Below are positions 49,654 to 59,005 of a stretch of DNA of 64,000 nt, one piece after another (the first letter of the stretch is position 1; each line of letters begins with the position of its first letter). The stretch lies in assembly GCA_001695595.3 (NCBI GenBank), contig MBPM02000018.1, positions 124,001 to 188,000 on the forward strand, given 5' to 3'. Source of the stretch: Plasmopara viticola (Eukaryota > Oomycota > Peronosporomycetes > Peronosporales > Peronosporaceae). The notes below the pieces were generated by a model. The model worked only from the letters and a program-made list of their open reading frames with translations, was not told the DNA's origin and ran no database searches. The translations under genes were made by a program, and so were the position numbers.

Positions 49654-51265
49654 GAAGGCATGGGCCTTTCATGGAATTTCGCTCAACATGAACGGGTTGA
49701 ATAAACCTTCTCTAACCATGTACGAGCGACTTCTCCCGACGCATCAGTTGGTTGCGTTTCAAGAGACGAAGTTCAACAAAGAAGATTCACTTCAATCCAA
49801 CGAGCACTTCATACACGTAGCGGACTCCGGAGCACGCTGTTTTTGGTCGAATTCTACATCTCCGATTTTCAATGGAAGATATGGAGTCGGCCTTGTTATG
49901 TCTTCGTCCTCTCCTTTTGGTGAGGTTACCGATATTACGGCCAGTGTCTACAAAGAAGAGTTACGAAACCGTTACTTACTGCTACGAACTTCGCTTGGCG
50001 GTGAATTGGTGTATGTACATGTAATCTACGCACCCGATGAATCCATGTATCGCGAGAACTTTTTTCGAGCACTACCCACCCACTTCGCGGCAAACGACGG
50101 TGAATTGGAAATGGGTGAATGCATTAAACACATTGTCGTCGGGGATTTCAACTTAACATTGGATGACTTCCTTGATCAGACGGCACTTGATCGACCTCTC
50201 TTGAGACGAGGTCGAGGTGAGCTTGAGGATTGGCTCGGGGCGCTGGGATTAGTCGATGCCTGGCGCTTCATGAATCCAGAAACCAAAGACTACACGAGTG
50301 CTTCACGTCGAAATCGACTGGATTATTGTTTTGTTACGGCCGACCTGCTTCAAGACAATTTAGTGTCAGTCACTCATGTGAGGGATCGCAAGTGGCATAA
50401 CGAAGATCATATACCGGTTGAGCTCTGTCTATCGTCCAAATGTATACAGCGACGGGGCCGCCCACCGTGGCGGTGTCCAACTTGGTTGCTTCGGGACGCA
50501 AAAGTTCAAGATTATTTGTTAGCTTCAGTTGAAGCATTAGCAAACCGCATCAAAATCTTTGCAGGTGCTAATCCTGGCTGCCTTCTCGACGAGCTCAAAC
50601 GAGCAGATTGTATCTTCCTTCGGATCCGATGGAAGGAGCTCCGGAAGGCAGATGAGCGGATCATATCCGCAAAAATTGATGCAGTGAACGCGGCGACTGA
50701 CTTGGTGAACATTTTCCCTACAGAAAACAACAAAAACGAGTTAGAACAAGCAAAACTGGATTTTCGGTCCCATCGGGAGGACATTAAGGCCAGAAATGAA
50801 TACAAGAAATTTGCCGCGGACTTACATTTAAGCGAACGTGCAACCAGCTACTTCTTTCGTGCACCACAGCCGGATTGTCTTCGGTCTTCAATAACGGAGC
50901 TGACAAATGACGATGGAACAACTACTGAGGATCAGGCAGAAATAGCGTCCTGTCACCGGGAATATTGGGGCAAACTGTTTCAGTCCACGTCTGCTGACTT
51001 GATTGAAAAACGGTCTTCGACTTATCAACCGCTGCAATTCGCTTCAATGTTACAAGATACAACGTCACGACTGTCAAGCCAGCAACAAGCGATGCTTGAT
51101 GCTCCTATCACGGCCAACGACTTGTACTGGGCTATGATGGTATCTAAAAATGGCAAAGCTCCCGGTCCAGATGGATTACCGATCGAATACTACAAGTTGA
51201 ATGCGACTTTATGGGCGCGAGTCTACGAAGTGGTGTACGACAATCAGTTACAAAAGGGAAAATGA
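49613..51265 (+). CDS. LINE ORF2: APE-type endonuclease and start of RT
   Basis: 550 residues. Endonuclease motifs: SLNMNGL near residue 24, FQETKF near 47, VHVIYAP near 140, VVGDFNLTLDD near 180, SRRNRLDY near 239 and DHIPVEL near 268; these carry the Asn, Glu, Tyr, Asp-Asn and Asp-His of the APE fold. A basic linker follows, then the RT lead-in GKAPGPDGLPIEYYK near 518. The frame ends at QLQKGK-stop because one A is missing from a run at about 51258. The ATG at 49613 lies inside ORF1; the conserved part begins about 49670. Confidence 0.8.
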   Translation: MRPRFHFWCALNSKKAWAFHGISLNMNGLNKPSLTMYERLLPTHQLVAFQETKFNKEDSLQSNEHFIHVADSGARCFWSNSTSPIFNGRYGVGLVMSSSSPFGEVTDITASVYKEELRNRYLLLRTSLGGELVYVHVIYAPDESMYRENFFRALPTHFAANDGELEMGECIKHIVVGDFNLTLDDFLDQTALDRPLLRRGRGELEDWLGALGLVDAWRFMNPETKDYTSASRRNRLDYCFVTADLLQDNLVSVTHVRDRKWHNEDHIPVELCLSSKCIQRRGRPPWRCPTWLLRDAKVQDYLLASVEALANRIKIFAGANPGCLLDELKRADCIFLRIRWKELRKADERIISAKIDAVNAATDLVNIFPTENNKNELEQAKLDFRSHREDIKARNEYKKFAADLHLSERATSYFFRAPQPDCLRSSITELTNDDGTTTEDQAEIASCHREYWGKLFQSTSADLIEKRSSTYQPLQFASMLQDTTSRLSSQQQAMLDAPITANDLYWAMMVSKNGKAPGPDGLPIEYYKLNATLWARVYEVVYDNQLQKGK

Positions 51266-52200
51266 CAAAGTTTCAAAGAAGGGCTCACCTTTCGCTGCTA
51301 TACAAGTCCGGTGATCGCACTAAACCCGGCAATTATCGACCGCTGACCCTCCTCAATCACGACGCCAAACTGGGACCAAAGGTTATACAGTGGCGTTTGG
51401 GAAAGGTATTACCAACGATCATTCATGACGACCAAAGTGGCTTTGTTCCAGGGCGGTCAATTCGTCACTCGTTACTTTGTTTTCAAGATTTGCAGGAAAT
51501 CTGCAAAACACAGTACCCGGATGCGTGTGCGGTACTTCTCGACTTTGCAAAGGCCTTTGACAGTCTTCTGTGGCCGGCTTTAGACATGGTTCTTCATCAC
51601 TTCGGATTTGGTGCGACTTTCCGGGCGTGGGTGAAGACATCTTACAATGAAACATCAGTTAGTCTTCTGCTGAATGGCTGTCCCGGTGATCCCTTCTTAC
51701 TAGGGGCAGGCGTCAGACAAGGAGACCCCCTTTCGCCAGGTCTTTTTGTGATTTTTATCAAGCCAACGATGAATTTCCTACGGGCTCGATTGTCTACACA
51801 AGGGATACCTGTAACTGGAAAAGGTCAGCCGCATCTATTACTAGCGTTTGCTGACGACTGCACCGGGCTCCTATCTAACTTGGATTATGCTGAAGAGTTT
51901 CTTGGATTAGTTCAGGAATACGCGTGTGCAGCTGGCTTGCGGCTCAATGTGAAGAAAACGAGCATTATGCCGTTCTCTCATCATGTGTCTAGCCTAAAAC
52001 TTACTGAATTACGACGACGCTCGAATGTCCATGTATTGACGCCATGGGAAACCGTCCGGCTGCTTGGTATTATACAAGGAGCTACTGTTATAGCGGAACA
52101 GCGGTTTAACGATGTGCTAAAGAAGATACAAGCCGGTGCGCCCTTTGGAAATACCGGGCAAGGACGCTGCGTGGCAAGGTGGTTATACTACAAAGTATAG
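51211..52200 (+). CDS. LINE ORF2: reverse transcriptase
   Basis: Real from about residue 18 (MTKFQRRAHLSLLYKSGDRTKPGNYRPLTLL). RT motifs: DDQSGFVPGRSI, VLLDFAKAFDSLLW (catalytic Asp), GAGVRQGDPLSPGLF, LLAFADDCTGLL (FADD catalytic box), LNVKKTSIM. It shifts frame at about 52150 (one base). It would carry out target-primed reverse transcription. Confidence 0.85.
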   Translation: MGASLRSGVRQSVTKGKMTKFQRRAHLSLLYKSGDRTKPGNYRPLTLLNHDAKLGPKVIQWRLGKVLPTIIHDDQSGFVPGRSIRHSLLCFQDLQEICKTQYPDACAVLLDFAKAFDSLLWPALDMVLHHFGFGATFRAWVKTSYNETSVSLLLNGCPGDPFLLGAGVRQGDPLSPGLFVIFIKPTMNFLRARLSTQGIPVTGKGQPHLLLAFADDCTGLLSNLDYAEEFLGLVQEYACAAGLRLNVKKTSIMPFSHHVSSLKLTELRRRSNVHVLTPWETVRLLGIIQGATVIAEQRFNDVLKKIQAGAPFGNTGQGRCVARWLYYKV

Positions 52201-53690
52201 TCCTACCAGTGCTTTGGTACACGGCAAGTGTCACCCCTACACCCCTGGCTACGCTCAAGCAAGTTGACATTATCATACGAAATTTTGTCAACGCCAATGA
52301 CACTAGTTCGTCGACTGCCAACCCCGGCAAATTTGACAAAGAGTGGATATACACAAGGATTAGTGATGGTGGTCTTGGGCTTACTTCGCCTAAAGCCTTC
52401 ATTGACGCTATGCACCTAAAGTGTCTTCGTGATGGTATCGCCGCTACGGTGGCGACGTCTGCAGAACCCCGCTGGATGGAGCCAGCATTGGCTATCTTCA
52501 CTAAGACTCTACAACCGTTGGGCGACATACTCTACGCTAACATGAAAGGAGGCCGGTGGAGTCATCTTCCAGATTACTGGCGATGTACTCTTAAATTGTG
52601 GACCGACTTGCATCATTTGCGGGGAACAACCAATTGGAAGTTGTTTACGCAAACTATGCCTATTTGGGATAACATTCACTTTACTTTTGGAAAGTTGAAG
52701 GCACCCCTACGTTGTGTTAGTCCAGAAACGGTTGACAAGCTCATGGGTACGGGCTTAAACCGTCTTCAAGGCTTTGTAAATTTAAATGGAACCTACGCTA
52801 CGGCTGACTTGCTACGAATGCTACTGGATGAGGATGACTTTGCTAGGCCAAGCTCATTGACTAGACTAGTCAACGACACAATTCGCCGCCTAAGTTTAAT
52901 TACTCCAAGCGACGATCCATATTACGGACCTTTTGGACCCGTTCAGATTGAAGCGGCTTGTCATGCATGGAGTTTTGATGGAGTGTTTGTCATTGATATG
53001 ACCAATCGCGATTTCGTTAAGCTAATTTTAGCGACTCGCAAGTACACTACCGCTCCGGACTTACCTGTACGGCAGCTTCAACTTCAGCCTCTTACGCTAC
53101 CTTCGCGTACATGGACCGCGGAGTATGCGTGGGATCGTCATGTTCTTCCTGTCTGCTCCGATGTCAAGTTTCGTCTACAACACAATGCACTTGGGGTTAG
53201 ATACAAGTTCAAATGGAGAACACAAGTCGACATGCCGCTTACCTGTATACACGGGTGCACGGACATTGAAGACGCTAAACACTTATTGGCTCGCTATCAA
53301 TGGAATTATTACCTCAGACCTTTCGATGACCTCATTGAAGGAAATCTCGATTGGACTTTGGTAGTTTTTTCGGAAAATTGTCATCTTACTTCTACTGCGA
53401 CCAAGCTTTACGGAGTTTATGCTACCCAAGTGGCACTCAACATTGTTCGATGTTGCGTGTTTCGGGCAATTTGGCTGCACCGCGACAACAGACTATACAA
53501 TGCAGAGGTTTCTACTTCGGCGGCCTTTGTCAGCAACCATGCTCGAGCCTACATTAAGTTGCACTTTCGCAAACTTGCAGACATTACTTTACAACAATCA
53601 AAGAGCAACTTAGCGGCTATAGTTGCTACTATATCAAGTGCTCTTCAAATGAACGTGAAAGAGAACACGGAAATCGGACAAGTGTTATGA
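52179..53690 (+). CDS. LINE ORF2: C-terminal domain
   Basis: 503 residues from KVVILQSIVLPVLWYTA (end of RT thumb). It includes FVNANDTSSS, WIYTRISDGGLGLTSPKAFIDAM, and near residue 365 a Cys-His cluster (CIHGC, DAKHLLARY, W) like the zinc-binding tail of non-LTR RTs. It ends ENTEIGQVL. There is no RNase H motif that I can see. Confidence 0.75.
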   Translation: MVILQSIVLPVLWYTASVTPTPLATLKQVDIIIRNFVNANDTSSSTANPGKFDKEWIYTRISDGGLGLTSPKAFIDAMHLKCLRDGIAATVATSAEPRWMEPALAIFTKTLQPLGDILYANMKGGRWSHLPDYWRCTLKLWTDLHHLRGTTNWKLFTQTMPIWDNIHFTFGKLKAPLRCVSPETVDKLMGTGLNRLQGFVNLNGTYATADLLRMLLDEDDFARPSSLTRLVNDTIRRLSLITPSDDPYYGPFGPVQIEAACHAWSFDGVFVIDMTNRDFVKLILATRKYTTAPDLPVRQLQLQPLTLPSRTWTAEYAWDRHVLPVCSDVKFRLQHNALGVRYKFKWRTQVDMPLTCIHGCTDIEDAKHLLARYQWNYYLRPFDDLIEGNLDWTLVVFSENCHLTSTATKLYGVYATQVALNIVRCCVFRAIWLHRDNRLYNAEVSTSAAFVSNHARAYIKLHFRKLADITLQQSKSNLAAIVATISSALQMNVKENTEIGQVL

Positions 53691-53736
53691 CTCAATCGAT
53701 GAAGACGATCTATCACGACATTATTCACGGCTATGG

Positions 53737-53775
<39 letters not shown>

Positions 53776-54545
53776 TGACTACGACTTCAACTATGACTAT
53801 GACTACGTTTATGGCTTATTACATTGTCTATGACGATGTTATGACTACAATCTGGTTACACTTTTTGAGTTGCGAAGTCAATGCGACTTAATGCCCTCTT
53901 TAATGAGTGCGGTTTATTTGGGGTGTAGAACCAGCGTTGTCCTCGCTGATTCCATAGACCGACTGGGCACATTGGCGCAGACCGGAATATTATGTGTTAC
54001 CATAGGTTGGACAATTTTGGGACAGTTTTTGGTTTTTTTTGTGGGAAACTACAAGAAGACTACCGCCACAATACGGTTCTCAAGCAGTTCGTGAATCACG
54101 GTCCAAGCCAATCACCCAACATCAATGCACTTAATTGCGCGTACATTGACATCAACATCTCGACAGGTACCTTATCCACTCATAGAGCACTATTGGTGCT
54201 CAGTAATGACTTCCCTTACAGAAATCATCTCGCGAATTGAAGCTTCGAGCTGGATGGGCTGTCCACTTGTCCTCCGCGAGGAGTACTTTACTGGAAAGAA
54301 TATATTGGACCTTCTCGATCTTCAAGCCACATCCCTGTGGAATCCGATCAAGTCAACACAATGTACCTCGCCAGCGTATGTAAACTCTCGGTTGGTGGCA
54401 TTTACCCGCACACCAAGGCTACTTGCTACTTATCACCGACACGTAACGCAAGTCTTTCGTGTCTTGGTATAGGAGAAAGTATTCTATACCTTGCCGTTAT
54501 TATTTTTTAGTTTAGATTAGGTAAAAAGTTAATGAAAACAATTTA
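53691..54545 (+). other. LINE 3' UTR
   Basis: No convincing coding; short frames (74-115 residues) look random. It holds an (ACT)n microsatellite at 53737-53775 followed by imperfect TATGACTAC repeats to ~53830, T-rich tracts, and an A-rich end. Confidence 0.6.
53737..53775 (+). repeat. (CTA)13 microsatellite in the LINE 3' UTR
   Basis: Thirteen uninterrupted CTA/ACT triplets, then degenerate GACTATGACTAC repeats. Confidence 0.95.
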
Positions 54546-55054
54546 CCCAGAACAAACGCACACTTGCCGCTGTCCATCATCTCAAAGCGCGTCTTTAAGT
54601 CTCTTTTGGTCTGCGCAATAACTTAACTTGAGCTGCCGGTAATCAGCACATCATCGACGTACACCAGCAAAAATACACACTTGCCGTCTGTAACTTTGAT
54701 GTAGAGGCATGGGTCGAATTGGGATACTTGGAAACCGATCGAACATACAAACTCGTCGAACGTCTCGTTCCATACGCGCGAAGCTTGTTTCAGGCCGTAA
54801 ATCACCTTATTCAACTTCGAACAATTGTGGTCACCGTCGAGCTCCATTCCTTCGGGCACCACACAATAAACGACTTCTTTCATCACGCCGTACAGGAACG
54901 CTGTCACCACATCAAGTTGATCTAGAGGCCACCCAAAGAACTTGGTCAAGCTGATCACCATTCGCAATGTCACATACTTGACAACAGGCGAGAATGTTTT
55001 CGTATAATCGATGCCGTCTTTTTGCTTGTATCCTTTAGCCACGAGACGCGCCTT
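54546..55054 (-). pseudogene. Copia reverse transcriptase N-part (C3 segment c)
   Basis: Minus strand: ARLVAKGYKQKDGIDYTKTFSPVVKYVTLRM, FFGWPLDQLDVVTAFLYG, YGLKQASRVWNETFDEFVCSIGF, LLVYVDDVLITGSSS, a TAA at about 54623, TKRDLKTRFEMMDSGKCAFVLG. It is inverted relative to segments d and e. Its last 20 bases (54565-54546) equal the first 20 of segment d. Four filler bases (55055-55058) separate it from segment e. Confidence 0.8.
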
Positions 55055-55058
55055 TTAC

Positions 55059-55423
55059 TGTCGCTGTCTACGAGCGAAGCGGAGTACATTGCGCTAAGTC
55101 TTGCGATTAAAGAAGGCAAATGGTTGCATCGTCTACTCTGCGAGATTCTAGCTGCAGCGATGGACAAGTCGGAGCCCGAGCTAAAGATCATGGAAGACAA
55201 CCAGTCGTGTATCAAGATGACGAGGAATACGGTAAATCATGGTCGGGCCAAGCACATCGACATCAAGTATCACCAGATTCGTGATGAGGTCAAGCTCTGT
55301 GAAGTGAAGTTGGAGTACTGCGAGACTGCGATCATGCTGGCGGACATCATGACGAAGGGACTACCAGGACCGCGCCACAAAGACCTGATGGAAGAGCTCG
55401 GTATACATGCGTGTTCGCATTGA
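55059..55423 (+). CDS. Copia RNase H C-terminus (C3 segment e)
   Basis: [100 protein letters not shown]. It continues segment d; the shared TGTCG occurs at both edges. The open frame begins at 55022, but those codons are antisense RT. Confidence 0.8.
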
Positions 55424-55432
55424 GGGGGCGTA

Positions 55433-55689
55433 TTGAGGGTTATGGGTTTCAGGTAATGTACACAACCCAAACCCGGTTCAATCCAAACCGCGGTTCATAA
55501 TAGTTTTTACTTTTTACGGCTTAAGGTAATTACGTTATGTAGAATGAGTGGTTACGAGAAGTAGAAGTGTAAGCCCCAATAAATCAATCACTTCCAAATA
55601 TTCCTTCTCCTGCTTAAGTGTCTTCGCTCCGGTCCTCCTCCGCGCAGACTCTTCGCTTCTTCCCTTCGTCTCCTTCAGCTCATTCAACA
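55433..55689 (+). repeat. C-type LTR (3' LTR of C3)
   Basis: 257 bp, TGAGGGTTATGGG to CATTCAACA, after the polypurine tract TGAGGGGGCGTAT. It is clearly diverged from the C1 LTRs in its last 90 bases. It includes CCCCAATAAATC and TCACTTCCAAATATT near the putative RNA end and start. Confidence 0.85.
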
Positions 55690-56404
55690 TTGAGCATGTA
55701 ATCATCAATGCTTTGATTCCACATGCGAGGTGAGCCGTATAACGATCGCTTTAACTTGCATACGTAGTCGGGGTGAAATGCGTCAACGTATCCGTCCAGC
55801 TGTGCCATAAAGATGTCTTCTTCGAGCATACCGCTCAAAAACGCTGTCTTTAATCCATTTTGTGAAGCGAAAGATTGTACCTGGCTGCCAAACTCAATAC
55901 AATCCGAATCGAGGTGAACTTGGCCACCGGTGCGAAAGTTTCCTCATAGTCGATGCCAAACTTCTGCAAAAAACCCTTTGCAACCAGTCGAGTCGCCTTG
56001 TATCGCTCAACTCGACCATCCTGGTTTTCTTTGACACGAAAAACCCATCTGCAACCGATCGCTTTGCGTACTTGCGGCAGTTGCACAATATCCCATGCGT
56101 CATCCTTCGACAGCGAATCGAACTCTGAGTCGCATGCTTCTTTCCATTTGCTTGCGTCCTTGGATTCCATAGCCGAATTAAACGTAGTTGGCATATCTCC
56201 CCCTGAATCCATGACGTATGCAGCTTCAAAGCTTGAGCCATCTTGAGCTGCTGCTGACATCTCATCAAGGCCTTGGTTTCTGCTATACCGAGTAGAATGC
56301 GTGCTGTGCTGTGCGGACCGCTTAGCACTTCTTGTCTCAGTAGCCTTTTCCAACGAATCCGTTCGCTGGTGTCTCTTGTTACCATTTTCGTCGTGTTCTT
56401 CCAC
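55690..56404 (-). CDS. Linker and RT N-terminal part (A5)
   Basis: From 56404: QGLDEMSAAAQDGSSFEAAYVMDSGGDMPTTF, SKWKEACDSEFDSLSKDDAWDIVQLPQVRKAIGCRWVFRVKENQDGRVERYK in pieces, VAKGFLQKFGIDYEETFAPVAKFTSIRIVLSLAA to KMD-stop at 55850. Then KTAFLSGMLEEDIFMAQLDGY, VCKLKRSLYG and SIDDYML to 55690 with a small deletion near 55730. An extra Thr codon splits KATRLVAKG. Confidence 0.75.
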
Positions 56405-56542
56405 TTCAGCATCATCTTTATGGTTTTGATTCTCATGCTGCGAGTCCTCATCCGTTGTTTTTCGTCATGAATGCAAACTTCTTCTTGACAATTATTACGC
56501 TTCCCAATGTCGAAAACGTCCTCCATAATTGCGCATCCCGGC

Positions 56543-56962
56543 TTACCAGCACACGACCACTCTTAAGTTCTCGAACCGATATGCTTTTTCATGGTCCGAA
56601 TATCCGATAAATCGACAGCGTACCGATCGGGCATCAAACTTTGCGCTCTTCTCCTTAGGCACCGTCACATACGTATGGCAGCCAAAGACTTTCAAGTTTG
56701 CAAGCAATGGCTTCTTTCCCGTCCAAGCTTGATATGGAGAAATGTCTTGACTATAAGCACGCGTTGAACACCGGTTTCGAAGAAACATAGCCGTCATGAC
56801 TGCTTCATTCCAGTACACCTTCGTCAATCCAGCATGCTCCATCATGCAGCGTGCACACTCCACCAATGTTCTGTTCATTCGCTCAGCAACTCCGTTTAGC
56901 TGGGGAGTGTAGGGCGGCATAAATTTCTGCACGATTCCATGATTGCTGCAAAACTTGGCCAT
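56543..56962 (-). CDS. Integrase C-terminal half (A5)
   Basis: MAKFCSNHGIVQKFMPPYTPQLNGVAERMNRTLVECARCM (catalytic Glu), VYWNEAVMTAMFLRNRC, GCHTYVTVPKEKSAKFDARSVRCRFIGYSDHEKAYRFENL. Here the TACGTGACGG that is damaged in all array units is intact. A frameshift near 56560 ends it. Confidence 0.75.
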   Translation of the reverse strand: MAKFCSNHGIVQKFMPPYTPQLNGVAERMNRTLVECARCMMEHAGLTKVYWNEAVMTAMFLRNRCSTRAYSQDISPYQAWTGKKPLLANLKVFGCHTYVTVPKEKSAKFDARSVRCRFIGYSDHEKAYRFENLRVVVCW

Positions 56963-57006
56963 TTCGCTCGAAATGTATTCTCCGCCATTATCACTGCGAA
57001 GCGTTT

Positions 57007-57423
57007 TTACTCGCTTTTCAGTTTTTTTTTAGCTTGAACGACAAAATTTGCGAATTTCGCGGCAACTTCCGACTTGTTTCGCAGCAAGTACACCATGCAG
57101 AAGTGTGACTTGTCATCAATAAATGTGACAAAGTAACGCTTTCCACCAAAAGTAGATGTCTGCATCGGCCCACACACATCGCTGTGAATTACCTCAAGCA
57201 CTTGCCTTGAACGACTTGGTGACAAATTAAAGAAACTCACTCTCGTTTGCTTACCGAGTGAGCACCCGTCACAATTCTCCCACTGCTTGACTGACCCCAT
57301 GTCAAGTCCATGGCCAATCTTTTTCTTTACCATAGTGTCGAGACCACCATAGTTAATATGACTAAATCGAAGGTGCCAGAGGTACGAATTGGTGTCCCCA
57401 TGGCATCCCGACGAACTTATCAC
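57007..57423 (-). CDS. Integrase zinc region and first catalytic half (A5)
   Basis: SSGCHGDTNSYLWHLRFSHINYGGLDTM, CDGCSLGKQTRVSF, HSDVCGPMQTSTFGGKRYFVTFIDDKSHFCMVYLLRNKSEVAAKF. A run of T at 57022-57032 (plus strand) shifts the frame just before SDNGGEY, which is at about 56990. Confidence 0.75.
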   Translation of the reverse strand: MISSSGCHGDTNSYLWHLRFSHINYGGLDTMVKKKIGHGLDMGSVKQWENCDGCSLGKQTRVSFFNLSPSRSRQVLEVIHSDVCGPMQTSTFGGKRYFVTFIDDKSHFCMVYLLRNKSEVAAKFANFVVQAKKKLKSE

Positions 57424-57803
57424 ATTAGCCTCATCCGGAAGAAGCGCGTCATGCAGAGCTTAAACAACCCTTTGCCTTGGCGAGCACCAAGCTTCCACGT
57501 AAGACCCTTTGTCATGGCAAAACAACCTTCATTTTCAAACGTCACGGCGCCAACATCCTTCGTAAATCGGCCGACGGAAAATGGATTTCGAGAAAGCTTT
57601 GGAATATACCACACACCAGTAAGCAGTCCCTTCTTTATACCATGTGGAGTGTGCATTGACATCACGATGTCGCCGGACCCAATCGCTTGCACCACTCCAT
57701 CATCTGCAAGGTGCACATCCCTCGGCGTAATTTTCTTGAAATTTCGCATGAATTTCTTGGAACTTGTCATGTGCTGCGTCGCTCCAGAGTCAATCAGCCA
57801 CAC
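57420..57803 (-). CDS. Copia protease (A5)
   Basis: WLIDSGATQHMTSSKKFMRNFKKITPRDVHLADDGVVQAIGSGDIVMSM in pieces, LLTGVWYIPKLSRNPFSVGRFTKDVG, WKLGARQGKGLFKLCMT, then a frameshift near 57450. Gag is upstream in the same strand, 57804-58702. Confidence 0.75.
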   Translation of the reverse strand: MWLIDSGATQHMTSSKKFMRNFKKITPRDVHLADDGVVQAIGSGDIVMSMHTPHGIKKGLLTGVWYIPKLSRNPFSVGRFTKDVGAVTFENEGCFAMTKGLTWKLGARQGKGLFKLCMTRFFRMRLM

Positions 57804-58702
57804 TTCACCCGATTTGGGAATGCTGTCTCCAGCCGAAAAGAGAAAATCGCCATTGTCATCATCGACTTGCGCGATATTCGCTCGTTGCGACCTCTGTCGC
57901 TCATCATTTTCACGAATTCGAACAGGACACTTGGCAATCCAATGTCCTTGTTCCCCACAATAGTGGCACGCGCTGACCTTTTGTACTGGTCGCCGACCCT
58001 CACGCTTGCTTAGTCATTCGCCAAAAATGCTTGCCCTTGACCATGCGCAGCTCCATCGGCCTTAATACCTTGTTCCTTTCGCTACATGTCTTCATGCAAT
58101 AGTCGAGATGTCACGAGTTCCCACGACAGCGAGTCTAATGTTGACTCCAAAGCTGTTATGAGAAATGCAAATGACTCACTTAAACTCCCAAGAAGCGTGA
58201 TCACCAAGTCATCCTCTGTTACCGGAGCGCCCACTGCGTCGAGCTGTTCCGCCAGAGTCTTCATCTTGTTGATATGCGCGAGCACATCATCACCTTCGTC
58301 CATCTTGGCCGTGAAGAAACGACGACGAAGAAAGAGCTTGTTCGATAGGCTCTTCTTCTCGAAGTGGCCTTCGAGCCGTGACCATGCATCATGCGCTCCA
58401 TTTGCTGAGCGCACAAGAGGCAGCTGCGAATCTTCCATCGCAAGACAGATGATTGCAAGCGCCTTTCTTGACTTGCACTTAAACGTCAACTGGTCCAAGG
58501 CTGTAGTCAAGTCCTCCATCTTGACCTCCCCACTCGCTACCTCCCAAAGGTCTCACTCCGCAAGCACCATCTGCATCTTGAACTTCCATGTATGGAAGTT
58601 TGTTCTATCAAACTTGTTGATGCGTGAGTTGGTGGCGGCGGCGATGTCCATAGCGAGAGCGTTGTCGGTGTCGGGGGCAGAGTTGGCGGAGCTTGGGCTC
58701 AT
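57804..58702 (-). pseudogene. Copia Gag (A5)
   Basis: Starts at the PBS ATG 58702 (MSPSSANSAPDTDNALAMD), then WKFKMQMVLAE and a TGA near 58554 in place of Arg. 58519-58082 is open (MEDLTTALDQLTF, AHDAWSRLEGHFEKKSLSNKLFLRRRFF, LHEDM) and ends in a TAG for Lys. The knuckle CHYCGEQGHWIAKCP lies near 57960 after a damaged stretch at 58010. Confidence 0.75.
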
Positions 58703-58706
58703 AACC

Positions 58707-59005
58707 TGTTGTAAGAAGCACTTATGCTGTAGATGACAAAATGCAAAGTGAATATATTTATGGGTCCTTAGTTCGCAACTACATGCTACCTCTAAGCCAA
58801 TGATTTATCTAAGCCAATCAGAGCGACTTACCATCCGGGCGCATCATCATCCCATCCGGGCGCAATCATCTTCCCATCCCAAAACCGATCTTTTGCCCAT
58901 CTTGAACCCGCTCCTTCAAGCAGTCATCACTTGATTGCAAATATCGATACTTACCGATATGTAGTTGCTGGTCGAGGCGTTTCTTCGCCAGCATCTTCGA
59001 CAACA
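58707..59005 (-). repeat. 5' LTR of A5
   Basis: 299 bp; minus strand TGTTGTCGAAGATGCTGGCG to CTTCTTACAACA. The last bases match LTR fragment 1-44 (TTACAACA) better than the later array LTRs (TTTCAACA). RT of A6 follows directly at 59006. Confidence 0.85.

Larger units (their letters stand above)
47759..54545 (+). mobile_element. LINE body (ORF1, ORF2 and 3' UTR)
   Basis: 6787 bp completing the 902 bp at 44959-45860, about 7.7 kb in all. ORF1 to 49653, ORF2 in three frame pieces to 53690, then a 3' UTR. It ends ATGAAAACAATTTA at 54545, next to the second 20-base target copy (54546-54565, inverse of 45861-45880). It was therefore inserted antisense into the RT of C3. Confidence 0.85.
55690..59005 (-). 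mobile_element. Lineage I copia element A5, 3' part missing
   Basis: 5' LTR 58707-59005, PBS 58690-58706, gag-PR-IN in pieces and RT to 55690, where the C3 LTR begins. The closest relative in the window is the 1-11661 array (same acidic linker and gag wording), but here the RT is not interrupted: RKAIGCRWVFRVKENQDGRVERYKA reads through. Confidence 0.85.

Noticed and set aside
51245..51270. Programmed frameshift in LINE ORF2
   Set aside because: The break lies in a simple A run and a second unrelated break follows at 52150; no stimulatory structure or known slippery pattern is evident, so ordinary damage is more likely.
53870..54472. Small ORFs of 74-115 residues after ORF2
   Set aside because: Low-information 3' UTR of the LINE with overlapping frames and no motif.
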